Shown: positions 45,650 through 54,032, counted from the first letter of the stretch. The stretch is DNA of 64,000 nucleotides from Natranaerofaba carboxydovora (GCF_022539405.1 NZ_CP054394.1:436501-500500); one strand, 5' to 3'. Program-made: numbers and translations. The notes: generated by a model from the letters alone, not told the origin.

Positions 45650-46402
45650 ATGGAGCTACCTATCTGCAATGAAGCGCCTGTAGATTTGATTGTAAATGAC
45701 AATAAAATAGTAACATTTATGTGTACTCCGCAGAATTTAAAAGAACTTACCGTAGGTTATCTCTATAGCAGAGGGATAATAAAAAGTATAGCTGATATTT
45801 TGGTACTTGGAGCTTGTGATGATATGAGAGAAGTACATGTAAAAATATCAGGCCAGCTTAAAAAAGAACAGATTGGACTAGGAGTAGTACTAAGCGGCTG
45901 TGGGAGTGGTGGAGGCAATTTTTTTGATAAAGAAAAATTGCAAAGTTGGACTGTTGATTCAAATTTTAGTATTTCGACTGTTAACTTAAGAGAATTCTTT
46001 AAAGAAATGAATGATAGAGCAGAGCTGTATAATCAAACCGGGGGAATGCACAGCGCAGGTGTTATTAGTGAAAATGAATTAGTACTGGTCCAAGAAGATG
46101 TGGGTCGTCATAATTCAGTGGATAAAGCGATAGGAAAAGGGTTATTTTTAGGGCTAGATCCTTCTAAACATGGGATAATTACCACTGGCAGATTATCTTC
46201 AGACCTTGTGCTAAAATCGATTGGTGCTGGATATTCTTTAGTGGCAACAAGGAGTATACCTACTACGATGGCTTATGATATGGCCAAAGAAACAGGAATT
46301 ATTCTAATTGGCCGTGGGGCAAGGAAATCTCCTTATGTATATACACAGTCTCAAAAAATATCCCTAGATGATGAAAATATTGAAAAAGGCGAGGCAAAGT
46401 AG
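45650..46402 (+). CDS. fdhD: Formate dehydrogenase accessory sulfurtransferase FdhD
   Basis: FdhD moves sulfur to the bis-MGD cofactor of formate dehydrogenases. This 250-residue protein has NEAPVDLIVNDN near 8-19, GGMHSAGV near 127-134, EDVGRHNSVDKAIG near 147-160 and TTGRLSSDLVLK near 180-191, all family signatures. The usual CxxC loop is represented by a single cysteine in LSGCGSGGG. ATG 45650 follows GGAGGG. Three bases separate it from mobA. Its substrate enzyme, a formate dehydrogenase, is not in the window. Confidence 0.9.
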   Translation: MELPICNEAPVDLIVNDNKIVTFMCTPQNLKELTVGYLYSRGIIKSIADILVLGACDDMREVHVKISGQLKKEQIGLGVVLSGCGSGGGNFFDKEKLQSWTVDSNFSISTVNLREFFKEMNDRAELYNQTGGMHSAGVISENELVLVQEDVGRHNSVDKAIGKGLFLGLDPSKHGIITTGRLSSDLVLKSIGAGYSLVATRSIPTTMAYDMAKETGIILIGRGARKSPYVYTQSQKISLDDENIEKGEAK

Positions 46403-46404
46403 TT

Positions 46405-47013
46405 ATGACTGGCATAATTTTGGCAGGTGGAGATAGTAAAAGGATGGGGAAAAATAAGGCTTTATTAGATTTATGTGGGAAGCCTTTGATTGAGTGGGTT
46501 TTTGAAAATATCAAACAGGTTACAGATGAAGTTATAATTGTTACAGACAAACCACATTTGTATGAAAATATTCCAGCCAAAAAAATATCTGATAAAATAT
46601 CATGTGAAGGAAAAAATCCTCTGGTAGGAATATATTCCGGGCTTTGTGTTTCTAACAGTAGATATAATATTGCTGTTGCATGTGATATGCCTTTTATTAG
46701 TATTAGCCTGGCCAGGGCTATGTTTGAAGAAGCAAATAAAGGACAGCACGAAGTTGTTGTTCCTCATATTGATGGACATCTTGAACCACTTTGTGCTGTA
46801 TATCATAGAGAAACAAGGTTTTTGATTGAAGATTGGTTGAAGAGAGGAAAATTTAAAATTCCCGATATATATGAACACTTTAAGACAAAATTTTTGTCTG
46901 AAAAATTTTGTCTTAATTATGATCCCGAACTATATAGTTTTTTGAATTTAAACTACCCCTCTGATTTTGACAAGGCTAAAGAAATTTGCAAAGAAAGAGC
47001 AAAAAAATTGTAA
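46405..47013 (+). CDS. mobA: Molybdenum cofactor guanylyltransferase MobA
   Basis: Attaches GMP to molybdopterin to form the MGD cofactor. The nucleotidyltransferase motif GIILAGGDSKRMGKNKALL is at 3-21; the metal-binding aspartate lies in VACDMPFI near 92-99, and VPHIDGHLEPLCAVYHR near 112-128 matches the family. Length 202 is usual. Overlap-like spacing of 2 bases after fdhD suggests translational coupling. AOR enzymes themselves use pterin without nucleotide, so mobA points to another molybdoenzyme. Confidence 0.93.
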   Translation: MTGIILAGGDSKRMGKNKALLDLCGKPLIEWVFENIKQVTDEVIIVTDKPHLYENIPAKKISDKISCEGKNPLVGIYSGLCVSNSRYNIAVACDMPFISISLARAMFEEANKGQHEVVVPHIDGHLEPLCAVYHRETRFLIEDWLKRGKFKIPDIYEHFKTKFLSEKFCLNYDPELYSFLNLNYPSDFDKAKEICKERAKKL

Positions 47014-47035
47014 TAATATTTTAAATTATAATTAG

Positions 47036-47061
47036 ACACCCGGTAGCCCCGGGTGTTTTTT
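47036..47061 (+). terminator. Terminator after mobA
   Basis: ACACCCGG and CCGGGTGT arms with a short loop are followed by six T residues. Confidence 0.88.
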
Positions 47062-47169
47062 GCAGGTTTTTATTAATATAATATAGAAGGGGAAAATAAT
47101 ATAAAATAAATAGTAATTTTATGTAATATTAATTTTAGGTAATATTATTATTAAAAGGAGGATGATAAT

Positions 47170-47937
47170 TTGGATGCGCGGATTAGGTCATACACAAATA
47201 TTACTGCACTGGTGGTTATGCTTATAGTTAATTTTGTAGCTTCAAATTTTTCAATAAACAACTTATCAACAGAAGAAGTATCAGAAATTTATCCGGTACT
47301 TTTTACGCCTGCGGGGTATGTGTTTGCTATCTGGGGTTTGATATATCTATTATTAATTGGATTTGTAATCTACCAGGCATTGCCAGAACAGGCAAATAAC
47401 TCAATGATTAATTCTATTGGTTTTTTGTTTGCTGTAAGTAGTCTATTAAATGTTATTTGGATCTTTTTATGGCATTATCTTATAATACCTTTATCATTGC
47501 TTGTTATGCTGCTCTTATTAGCAACACTTATAGTAATTTATTTTAAAATTAATGATGAAAAGCTTCATGTAAGTAAATTAGATCGCATATTAGTTAAATT
47601 ACCATTTAATATATACTTAGGATGGATTGGTGTGGCAACTATTGCTAACTTTAATATATTATTAAATGACCTAGGCATACTTGGGATAGGAACAGTAGGG
47701 TCTATGATATGGACCATGCTTATGATTGCTATAGGTGCTTTTATAGCTTTGGCAATAACTCAAAAACGTGGGGATTATATAATAGCACTTGTATTTGCAT
47801 GGGCTTTTATCGGTATAGGAGTAAGAAATGGTAGTGAGTATATTTTGGTAACAATAACTGCCTGGGCAGCAGCTATAGCAATAATCTTCTTTTTGGGTTG
47901 GATAACTGCTACAGGTCAGGCCCAAAAGAATTTGTAA
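47170..47937 (+). CDS. TspO/MBR-like tryptophan-rich sensory protein
   Basis: Membrane protein of 255 residues with seven or so hydrophobic segments. The segments PVLFTPAGYVFAIWGLIYLLL near 42-62, NVIWIFLWHYL near 95-105 and IYLGWIGVATIAN near 148-160 match the lipid-facing aromatic motifs of the long TspO/MBR family, which binds porphyrins and related ligands in other bacteria. TTG 47170 follows AAAGGAGG. It stands alone between mobA and a radical SAM gene; its ligand here is unknown. Confidence 0.75.
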   Translation: MDARIRSYTNITALVVMLIVNFVASNFSINNLSTEEVSEIYPVLFTPAGYVFAIWGLIYLLLIGFVIYQALPEQANNSMINSIGFLFAVSSLLNVIWIFLWHYLIIPLSLLVMLLLLATLIVIYFKINDEKLHVSKLDRILVKLPFNIYLGWIGVATIANFNILLNDLGILGIGTVGSMIWTMLMIAIGAFIALAITQKRGDYIIALVFAWAFIGIGVRNGSEYILVTITAWAAAIAIIFFLGWITATGQAQKNL

Positions 47938-48000
47938 CAAATTTTAAAGCATATAACTAAAATTATGTTATAAGTATTTTGTAAGAGGTGTTTTTACTAT

Positions 48001-48016
48001 AACAGGTTCACCTGTT
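48001..48016 (+). promoter_or_regulatory. Palindrome upstream of the radical SAM gene
   Basis: AACAGGT and ACCTGTT are separated by two bases, about 85 bases before the start codon. It may be a repressor operator. The regulator is not evident. Confidence 0.4.
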
Positions 48017-48100
48017 TGTAAAAAACTCATATACTATTTTAAGAAGAGATGTTTGGTATTTCTAGCTAACTCTTGGACTAATTGGGGGAGGTGATTACCC

Positions 48101-49507
48101 GTGGCTCTTCCATTAGAAAGAGGTAAGAGGTTATTGGGGGAAAAAATTTTTCAACAAGTGATAAATTATTTGGAGAAAGATCCTTATAATAATTTAAATA
48201 CAGTTCTAGATCTTGTGCAGAAAGCTCCTGTGGCTTCGCATCATAAAGAAATCTTTATGAGCATGAAAGAACAGATAGAAAATAGTCACGTAAAGCAGGA
48301 ATATGTCAGAAGAATCTTTGATAATATTAGTTCTAGGGCTTTAAGAGGGACAGTACTTAATTTTTTCCTAAATTCTATGCTTCTTGGAGTACCAAAACAA
48401 TATAGATGGGCAGAAGAGTTAGGAGTAGATGTACCTTATGCAATCTTAATTGACCCCACAAGTCGTTGTAACCTAAATTGTATTGGTTGTTGGGCAGGGG
48501 CTTACGATAATTATGATGCCTTAACTTTTGAAGAAGTTGATCGTATAATAACTGAGGCTAAAGAACTTGGGATATACCTTATTGCTATGTCGGGTGGAGA
48601 GCCTTATTTATGGCCTGATATTTTTAAATTGTTTGAAAAACATGATGATGTTGTATTTATGACTTATACTAATGGTACTCTGTTTAACAAGAAAAGAGCT
48701 AAAAAACTAGGTGAGCTTGGTAATGTTAGTCCGGCAATTAGTATAGAAGGATGGCGTGAAGTTACAGATTATAGAAGAGGAGAAGGCACTTTTGACAAGA
48801 TAATGCAAGCAATGGATAACTTAAGAGAAGAAGGAGTGCCCTTTGGCTTTAGTGTTACTCTTACAAGCAAGAACTGCGAAGAAGTTATGACTAGTGATTT
48901 TATTGATCTGATGGTAGAAAAAGGAGCATTGTATGGCTGGTCATTTCACTATATTCCAATAGGCAAAGATCCTGATTTTTCATTAATGTTAAGTGCAGAG
49001 CAAAGACGTTGGCTGGTAGATCAGGTGCGCCGTCTGCGCGAGGAAAAGCCCATACAGTTTGCTGACTTTTGGAATGATGGTGTGGCAATGCAGGGATGTA
49101 TCGCAGGGGGGAGGAGGTACTTTCATATAACTTCTAAAGGAGATGTAGAACCTTGTGCATTTATCCATTTCTCTACAGATAATATCAAAGGAAAATCTTT
49201 AAAAGAGGTATTACAAACACCGCTATTTAAGTCCTATCAGAAAAGACAGCCCTTTAGTGATAATATGTTAAGGCCATGTCCTTTAATTGATGTGCCTCAT
49301 CAACTTAGAGAAATTATTAAAGAATCAGGAGCAGAGCCAACTCATCCAGGGGCGGATGATGTTCTCAAAGGTATGGAAGCAGAGAAAATGGAAAAGGTTG
49401 CGGCTTCATGGGAAGAAGTTGCAGAGAAAGAATCATTAAAAGAAAGTGTAGAAAATTGTAGACGGGTTGATCCTGATGAATGTAAGCGTATAGGAGATAA
49501 TTTGTAA
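48101..49507 (+). CDS. Radical SAM protein with SPASM-like C-terminus
   Basis: Enzyme of 468 residues. The radical SAM cluster cysteines are C123, C127 and C130 (CNLNCIGC), followed by MSGGEPYLWPD near 164-174, the usual SAM-binding GGEP. A C-terminal cysteine region (MQGCIAGGRRYFHITSKGDVEPCAF, then RPCPLI) suggests an auxiliary cluster of SPASM type. The first 110 residues are helical without a known domain. GTG 48101 follows GGGGGAGGTGA. Substrate is unknown; neighbours are TspO-like and selenoprotein genes. Confidence 0.82.
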   Translation: MALPLERGKRLLGEKIFQQVINYLEKDPYNNLNTVLDLVQKAPVASHHKEIFMSMKEQIENSHVKQEYVRRIFDNISSRALRGTVLNFFLNSMLLGVPKQYRWAEELGVDVPYAILIDPTSRCNLNCIGCWAGAYDNYDALTFEEVDRIITEAKELGIYLIAMSGGEPYLWPDIFKLFEKHDDVVFMTYTNGTLFNKKRAKKLGELGNVSPAISIEGWREVTDYRRGEGTFDKIMQAMDNLREEGVPFGFSVTLTSKNCEEVMTSDFIDLMVEKGALYGWSFHYIPIGKDPDFSLMLSAEQRRWLVDQVRRLREEKPIQFADFWNDGVAMQGCIAGGRRYFHITSKGDVEPCAFIHFSTDNIKGKSLKEVLQTPLFKSYQKRQPFSDNMLRPCPLIDVPHQLREIIKESGAEPTHPGADDVLKGMEAEKMEKVAASWEEVAEKESLKESVENCRRVDPDECKRIGDNL

Positions 49508-49565
49508 AGATAATAATATGAATTGGTTGATTGATGACATAGAGGAGATATACGATTGATAAAAG

Positions 49566-49605
49566 TGCCCGAGGTCAGTTAATTAAATAAAAACCTCGGG
49601 CTTTA
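49566..49605 (+). terminator. Terminator after the radical SAM gene
   Basis: GCCCGAGGT pairs with ACCTCGGGC, with a T-rich downstream flank (TTTATTTG). Confidence 0.78.
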
Positions 49606-49690
49606 TTTGTAACTATAAAAAATTAACATAAAATAGTTTTTAAAATAAGCTGTTAGTATAGAATTAATAAATTTTGGTGAGGTGGTTTCT

Positions 49691-49915
49691 TTGGCAAAAG
49701 CTACTATCTATACAAAAACAGGTTGCCCCTACAGTAGGATTGCTTTGAAATATTATAATAAAAAAGGATTTGAAATTGAAGAAATAAATACCTCCTATGA
49801 TGAAATTGCGAGGCAAAAAGTGATTAAAGAATACAAAGCAGATAAAGTGCCTGTGATTTTTGAAAATGATAAACTGGTATCAATAGGATTTAGGGGAGGA
49901 GGATGAAAATTATAA
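49691..49915 (+). CDS. Uxx-star family glutaredoxin-like selenoprotein (Sec at UGA 49904-49906)
   Basis: Thioredoxin-fold redox protein of 74 residues. TIYTKTGCPYSRIALKYY near 4-21 is a glutaredoxin active site with CPYS in place of CPYC, and DKVPVIFENDKLVSIGFRGGG closes the fold. The frame meets TGA at 49904, then AAA TTA TAA, so readthrough as selenocysteine gives the tail U-K-L-stop, precisely the U-x-x-stop ending that names this family. TTG 49691 is chosen from the GAGGTGG site. If UGA is a true stop, the product lacks only the last three residues. Confidence 0.78.
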
Positions 49916-49916
49916 C

Positions 49917-49950
49917 GTTCGGCCGTATGCCGAACTGAATCTTTTTTTAT
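49917..49950 (+). terminator. Hairpin after the Uxx-star gene: terminator and possible SECIS
   Basis: GTTCGGC and GCCGAAC arms (49917-49935, loop CGTAT) start 10 bases after the UGA codon and are followed, after TGAAT, by long T-runs. It fits a terminator; its spacing from the UGA also fits a bacterial SECIS, though the loop lacks the GG seen in the other two. Confidence 0.65.
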
Positions 49951-49959
49951 TTTTTTTTA

Positions 49960-49990
49960 TTGACCTTCCACCAGCTAGAAGGTTTATAAT
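49960..49990 (+). promoter_or_regulatory. MerR-type promoter with 19-base spacer and dyad operator
   Basis: TTGACC (49960-49965) and TATAAT (49985-49990) are separated by exactly 19 bases, the over-long spacing of MerR-activated promoters. Within it ACCTTC (49963-49968) and GAAGGT (49978-49983) form a perfect dyad. It drives the merR-AhpD-like-arsM operon. Confidence 0.85.
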
Positions 49991-50009
49991 TAAAGTGGGG
50001 TGAAGTAAA

Positions 50010-50459
50010 GTGAGTATTAATAACACAACTAATAAAGAAGGATATTTAATTAGCGAAGCCTCTGAGATTTCAAAACTTCCATCTAAGACAATCCGGTATT
50101 ACGAAGATATAGGACTTATCCCGTCTCCACAGCGAAGTAAAAGCGGTTATAGGGTATTTACTAAAGAGGATATTAGACGTTTAAAGCTTATAAAAAAAGC
50201 AAAATACCTGGGCATTTCTTTAGAAGAAATAAAAGAGATTGTGGATTTAGCCTTTGAAGAAAGTTGTAGAGATTTTGAAGAGAGGTTTGTAACGCTTTTG
50301 AGCGAGAAAATAAGTGAAGTAAATGAAACTATTAATGAGCTTTATGATCTTAGAAGGGAATTAGTTAATACCAAAAATCAAATAACTAAGAATCAAGAGC
50401 TTTTTAGGAAAGATTGCCGTGCAGGGGAATGTGAAGAGTGTAGTTTTATTGATGAGTAG
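50010..50459 (+). CDS. MerR family metal-responsive transcriptional regulator
   Basis: Regulator of 149 residues: N-terminal winged helix with YLISEASEISKLPSKTIRYYEDIGLIPSPQRS (residues 12-43) and a dimerising coiled coil near 85-120, ending in a cysteine patch CRAGECEEC near 135-143. That patch resembles the metal-binding loops of soft-metal MerR proteins. The operator dyad with a 19-base promoter spacer lies just upstream, so it probably controls itself and the following two genes. Effector is likely a metal or metalloid; arsM in the operon points to arsenic or antimony. Confidence 0.85.
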   Translation: MSINNTTNKEGYLISEASEISKLPSKTIRYYEDIGLIPSPQRSKSGYRVFTKEDIRRLKLIKKAKYLGISLEEIKEIVDLAFEESCRDFEERFVTLLSEKISEVNETINELYDLRRELVNTKNQITKNQELFRKDCRAGECEECSFIDE

Positions 50460-50498
50460 TGTTGCAAATAAAATAATTAAAAAAGGGTGTTGTTATTT

Positions 50499-51104
50499 AT
50501 GGAAAATGAAAGGACATATTTTAACCAAATTGAAAAAGAATACCTGGCTATCGGAGCAAGTATTGGTTCAGGTTGTTTGCACTGTTTGGATTATCATTTG
50601 AAAAAAGCAAGAAGTGCCCGGATTACAGATTCTGAAATAGATACTGCCCTAGCGATAGCAGAGGACATAAAGCAAAAAACCCTCGATGACCTACGAAATC
50701 GTGCAAGGAACATGAATGCAGAAGATGGACAAAAAGATCAAGAGGACGAGGAAATATTACCTACAAATAAAAATAAAATTCTCGCTGCCTTTGGGGCCGC
50801 ACTTGGAACAAATAATTCTAGTGAATTGAAGAAAGTTTTGAATATGGCAACTAATGTAGGTCTAACCAAAGCTCACATAGCTGTAGCTTCTCAAATTGTA
50901 AGAAAGATAAAAAAGAATGCAGAAGATATATGTGGAAAAACAGTGCTTGATCACTTTAGTTATCTGGATAATATGAGCGAAGAAGTTGAAGCAGGTGCAA
51001 TGTGCGGATTTATGAATGGACAAAGCAAGGATGAAGAATCTCCATGCTGCGGAGATGTAGATGATGAAGGTGACGAAAATAAAAACCAAAGTGGATGTTG
51101 TTAA
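50499..51104 (+). CDS. Carboxymuconolactone decarboxylase/AhpD-like protein
   Basis: Helical redox protein of 201 residues with an AhpD-type active site, GSGCLHCLDYHLKKA (C26, C29, H33). A second, cysteine-poor repeat of the fold (NMATNVGLTKAHIAVASQIVRKIK near 110-135) follows, then a cysteine-rich acidic tail (CCGDVDD and a terminal GCC) that may bind a metalloid. ATG 50499 is selected over GTG 50487, as AAAAGGGTG serves it. Such genes commonly accompany arsM with a merR in clostridia; the exact role is unproven. Confidence 0.75.
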   Translation: MENERTYFNQIEKEYLAIGASIGSGCLHCLDYHLKKARSARITDSEIDTALAIAEDIKQKTLDDLRNRARNMNAEDGQKDQEDEEILPTNKNKILAAFGAALGTNNSSELKKVLNMATNVGLTKAHIAVASQIVRKIKKNAEDICGKTVLDHFSYLDNMSEEVEAGAMCGFMNGQSKDEESPCCGDVDDEGDENKNQSGCC

Positions 51105-51119
51105 AGGAGGTAGGGATAT

Positions 51120-51968
51120 ATGGATGGTAATAAGTCGAATGATACTAGTAGAGACATAAAAAAAACAGTTAGTGAAGCATACGGCAAGATTGCCAAGGAA
51201 AGTGAAATCTGCTGTGGTCCATCATGCTGTGATACTAATGAGGCGGATGGCAAAAATTATTTGCAAAAGATTGGTTATACAGAAGCAGAGATAAAATCAA
51301 TACCAGAAGAAGCTAATCTTTCCCTTGGCTGTGGGAATCCAACTGGGATCGCCGAATTAAATGAAGGAGAAGTTGTACTTGATCTTGGCTCTGGTGCAGG
51401 AGTCGATTGTTTGCTGGCTGCAGCAAAAGTAGGCGAAAAAGGAAGAGTAATAGGTGTTGATATGACTCCTGAGATGATAGCAAAGGCTAGAAAAAATGCC
51501 GAGAAACATAACTATTCAAATGTTGAATTTAGACTTGGTGAAATAGAGAATCTGCCTCTAGCTGATAATTCTGTAGATGTTGTTATAAGTAATTGTGTTA
51601 TTAATCTTTCAGCTGACAAATCCCGGGTTTTTGAGGAAATTTATCGAGTGTTAAAGCCAGGTGGAAGAATCTCTATCTCAGATATTGCTCTAAGCGAAGA
51701 ACTTCCTAAAGAGATAAAAAATCTTGATAAAGCTTATGTGAGCTGTATTGCAGGTGCAATATTGATTGAAGAATATGACCGAATTGTCACAGATAGAGGT
51801 TTTAAAGAAGTCATGATTATTGACAAAGAAAATTCAGCCTGTGTAGATTCTTTCACTAATGATCCAGTTGCAAAAGAAGTTATTGAAAACTTAAATAATC
51901 TGGATGAGTCTTTGGTAGAAAAATTAAAAGATCAGGTTGTAAGCATAGATGTCAAAGGAAAAAAATAA
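51120..51968 (+). CDS. arsM: Arsenite methyltransferase ArsM
   Basis: SAM-dependent enzyme of 282 residues that methylates As(III). The SAM motif VVLDLGSGAGVDCLLAA lies at 85-101, preceded by SLGCGNP with C71. C159 (SNCVINLS) and C209 (VSCIAG) complete the arsenic-binding cysteine triad; the N-terminal ICCGPSCC (C31, C32, C36, C37) is an extra pair. It starts 15 bases after the AhpD-like gene behind AAAGGAGG. The order merR-AhpD-arsM forms one operon. Confidence 0.93.
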   Translation: MDGNKSNDTSRDIKKTVSEAYGKIAKESEICCGPSCCDTNEADGKNYLQKIGYTEAEIKSIPEEANLSLGCGNPTGIAELNEGEVVLDLGSGAGVDCLLAAAKVGEKGRVIGVDMTPEMIAKARKNAEKHNYSNVEFRLGEIENLPLADNSVDVVISNCVINLSADKSRVFEEIYRVLKPGGRISISDIALSEELPKEIKNLDKAYVSCIAGAILIEEYDRIVTDRGFKEVMIIDKENSACVDSFTNDPVAKEVIENLNNLDESLVEKLKDQVVSIDVKGKK

Positions 51969-51992
51969 GAAGCGCCTTTTAAATCCCTCTTT

Positions 51993-52017
51993 AAAATCCC
52001 CTGTTGGGGATTTTTTA
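51993..52017 (+). terminator. Terminator after arsM
   Basis: AAAATCCCC and GGGGATTTT arms with a 4-base loop and a T-run end the operon. Confidence 0.88.
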
Positions 52018-52123
52018 CTGTTGTATAACCTATTAGAAAAAACAAAAAATAATTTTAAGAAGTTATCATATTATATATTATATATAATCTTTATGACGAA
52101 ATACGATATAAAGGGGGATAGAT

Positions 52124-52501
52124 ATGGAGAATATTATTCGAGTTAGAGTTTGGGATAAAGAAAAGGAATTAATGTATTATGATATGCCGCTTCATTTAAT
52201 GATTAGACATTATGCAAGATTAAATCATATAAACGACATATTTAAGCTAAAAGACTATGTTTTTATGAGGTTTACCGGATTTTTGGATCAAAATAATAGA
52301 AAAATCTTTGAATATGACATTATTGAACAAATTGGTATCCCATACCTTGTTAAATGGAATAAAGAGCAAGGATATTTTGAAACAGATGAGATAACAGGTC
52401 TTGATACAATTACGTTAAATGAATTTTTAAAAAGGAATCCCTCTGAAGTTGTTGGTAATAGCTACCAACCGCCTCGATGGTTGAAGATTAAGGCAAATTA
52501 A
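52124..52501 (+). CDS. YopX-like protein
   Basis: Protein of 125 residues resembling the YopX family, usually found in phages and plasmids. The hallmark is IRVRVWDKEKELMYYDM at 4-20 followed by FMRFTGFLDQNNRKIFEYDII near 47-67. Function is unknown. No other phage genes lie nearby, so it appears as a lone acquired gene. ATG 52124 follows AAAGGGGGAT. It shares a bidirectional terminator with the convergent gene on minus. Confidence 0.7.
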   Translation: MENIIRVRVWDKEKELMYYDMPLHLMIRHYARLNHINDIFKLKDYVFMRFTGFLDQNNRKIFEYDIIEQIGIPYLVKWNKEQGYFETDEITGLDTITLNEFLKRNPSEVVGNSYQPPRWLKIKAN

Positions 52502-52530
52502 TACGTCCATGATAAATAGAGGTTACAATT

Positions 52531-52570
52531 AAAATGCTACTTACCAACTTTTTGGTAGGTAGCATTTTTT
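52531..52570. terminator. Bidirectional terminator overlapping the end of the F420-ligase-like gene
   Basis: AAAATGCTACTTACCAA pairs with TTGGTAGGTAGCATTTT, with T-runs on both strands. The minus gene's stop codon lies inside the left arm. Confidence 0.85.
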
Positions 52571-53292
52571 GTTAAATTCTTTTTGACTTTTTCTTTTTTC
52601 ACTAAAATAAATGGTGTTTGCTCATTATGTTGGCCTGCAGGATTATCTTCTATTATTTGTTTTAAGAACGAGTCAGAGTACTTTGAATCAGTAGGTTTAC
52701 CCAAAATTTCCACATTTAAATCGTTAGCATCAGCAATTACCGCATTAATATTTAGTTTATTTTTAATTTCATTGCATACTTGTTCAGGATTTTTGGGGGA
52801 GAGAATTCCTTTGTCTTTGTAATAGTCAAAGGCATTATCATTAAACCCATCTATTTCTTGACTTTCGCTTTTTACAATTTTATAGAAGAGTCCTTTTATA
52901 CCAAACGGTCTTGTTAAAGCAGCTGCAAGCGCTCCAATAAGTACTCTGATTATGCCTGCCTTTTGTAATACAACTTCCATTTTTTCAGGGTTACCAATCC
53001 CTTTCCCTGCTGGTGTTACATTAACAAACCGGGAAAGAAATTTAGCAAGTTTACTGACTTTTAGTTCATCACTATAGACTACTCTTTTTTGGCAAAGAGC
53101 AATTATTTTTTCGCATATGATTAAAATATCACCTTTATTGTACTGAGGTTTTACATAATTTGATATCAAATCTAAGTAATTATCTTTTTCGGTAACAAAA
53201 TGGGTTTTAATTGCATGACGTGTAAAATAATCTTTATTTACTTTTTTTAAAATGGGCTTACCTGAGGTTAATTTTTCATTTATTTCATACAT
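52537..53292 (-). CDS. Coenzyme F420-0:L-glutamate ligase-like protein
   Basis: Protein of 251 residues resembling the CofE/FbiB-N family. KPQYNKGDILIICEKIIALCQKRVV near 48-72 and LAKFLSRFVNVTPAGKGIGNPEKMEVVLQKAGIIRVL near 82-118 fit the fold and metal-binding region. Many clostridia without other F420 genes carry such proteins, and none of the F420 pathway is seen here, so the true substrate may be different. A gene-end terminator overlaps the last codons. Start codon choice is fair. Confidence 0.6.
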   Translation of the reverse strand: MYEINEKLTSGKPILKKVNKDYFTRHAIKTHFVTEKDNYLDLISNYVKPQYNKGDILIICEKIIALCQKRVVYSDELKVSKLAKFLSRFVNVTPAGKGIGNPEKMEVVLQKAGIIRVLIGALAAALTRPFGIKGLFYKIVKSESQEIDGFNDNAFDYYKDKGILSPKNPEQVCNEIKNKLNINAVIADANDLNVEILGKPTDSKYSDSFLKQIIEDNPAGQHNEQTPFILVKKEKVKKNLTKNATYQKVGK

Positions 53293-53450
53293 AGTTTCTA
53301 ACCTCTTTTTTATACTATTTTATATGTATATCCTTAACCAAGTATTTAAACAATATACATCTAAGTTAATAAATTTAGGTTATACAGGTGACAATATTAG
53401 TTAGGGTGGCCAAAAAAATACCTAAAAATATAGAAGGAGGAGTTTACATT

Positions 53451-54032
53451 ATGTACAAGAAGTTAACTTTTATGATACTGATTGGTATTCTAGTTGTAAC
53501 TTTGACAATATTCACTGGTTGTGAAGAGGAAGATATGCCAGATGCAGTTCCAGAGGAGGAAGAAGAAAATGGTGAAGGGGAAGAAGTAACACCCATAGAA
53601 AAGCAAGGTGACTTTCCAGATGGAAGATATCGCGGGGCATTTGTAGATAGAGGACAGCGAATAGGTGAAGATATGGGCATAGTTCAAGTGGTTGTTGATT
53701 TTTACCTAGAAGACAATGAAGTATACGATATTGGTTATAGAACTCTTGCATGGAGCCATGATAATTATTTGCACCCTGACGATCCTGAAAATGAATGGCC
53801 AAAGGAGGATTTAGAAGCTTTAGCAGAACAACATGAAGAGCTACTAGAATATCTTGATGGTGAAGACATATCAGTTTTAGAAGATCTTCACAATCCAGGA
53901 GATATCGCTGAGGACAAAGAGGGAACAGGGGAAGTTTTAGATACTTGGACCGCTGCAACACTAAGGTCTAATAAAGTGCTCCATGCAGTAAGAGATGCTT
54001 TAAACAATGGGGTTTATGTTCCTGATGAGTAA
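53451..54032 (+). CDS. Lipoprotein with FMN-binding-like domain
   Basis: This 193-residue protein has a lipoprotein signal: hydrophobic 5-22 and FTGC with C24 as the lipidated residue. After an acidic linker, DGRYRGAFVDRG and VQVVVDFYLEDNEVYDIGYRTLAW resemble the FMN_bind domain; TAATLRSNKVLHAVRDALNNG resembles the S/TGAT-type motif where ApbE attaches FMN, although the exact TGAT is changed to TAAT. ATG 53451 follows GGAGG; the open frame continues upstream. It may be an extracytoplasmic redox protein. Confidence 0.6.
   Translation: MYKKLTFMILIGILVVTLTIFTGCEEEDMPDAVPEEEEENGEGEEVTPIEKQGDFPDGRYRGAFVDRGQRIGEDMGIVQVVVDFYLEDNEVYDIGYRTLAWSHDNYLHPDDPENEWPKEDLEALAEQHEELLEYLDGEDISVLEDLHNPGDIAEDKEGTGEVLDTWTAATLRSNKVLHAVRDALNNGVYVPDE

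Noticed and set aside
52124-52501. YopX-like gene considered as part of a prophage
   Set aside because: No integrase, capsid, terminase or other phage genes nearby; neighbours are metabolic.
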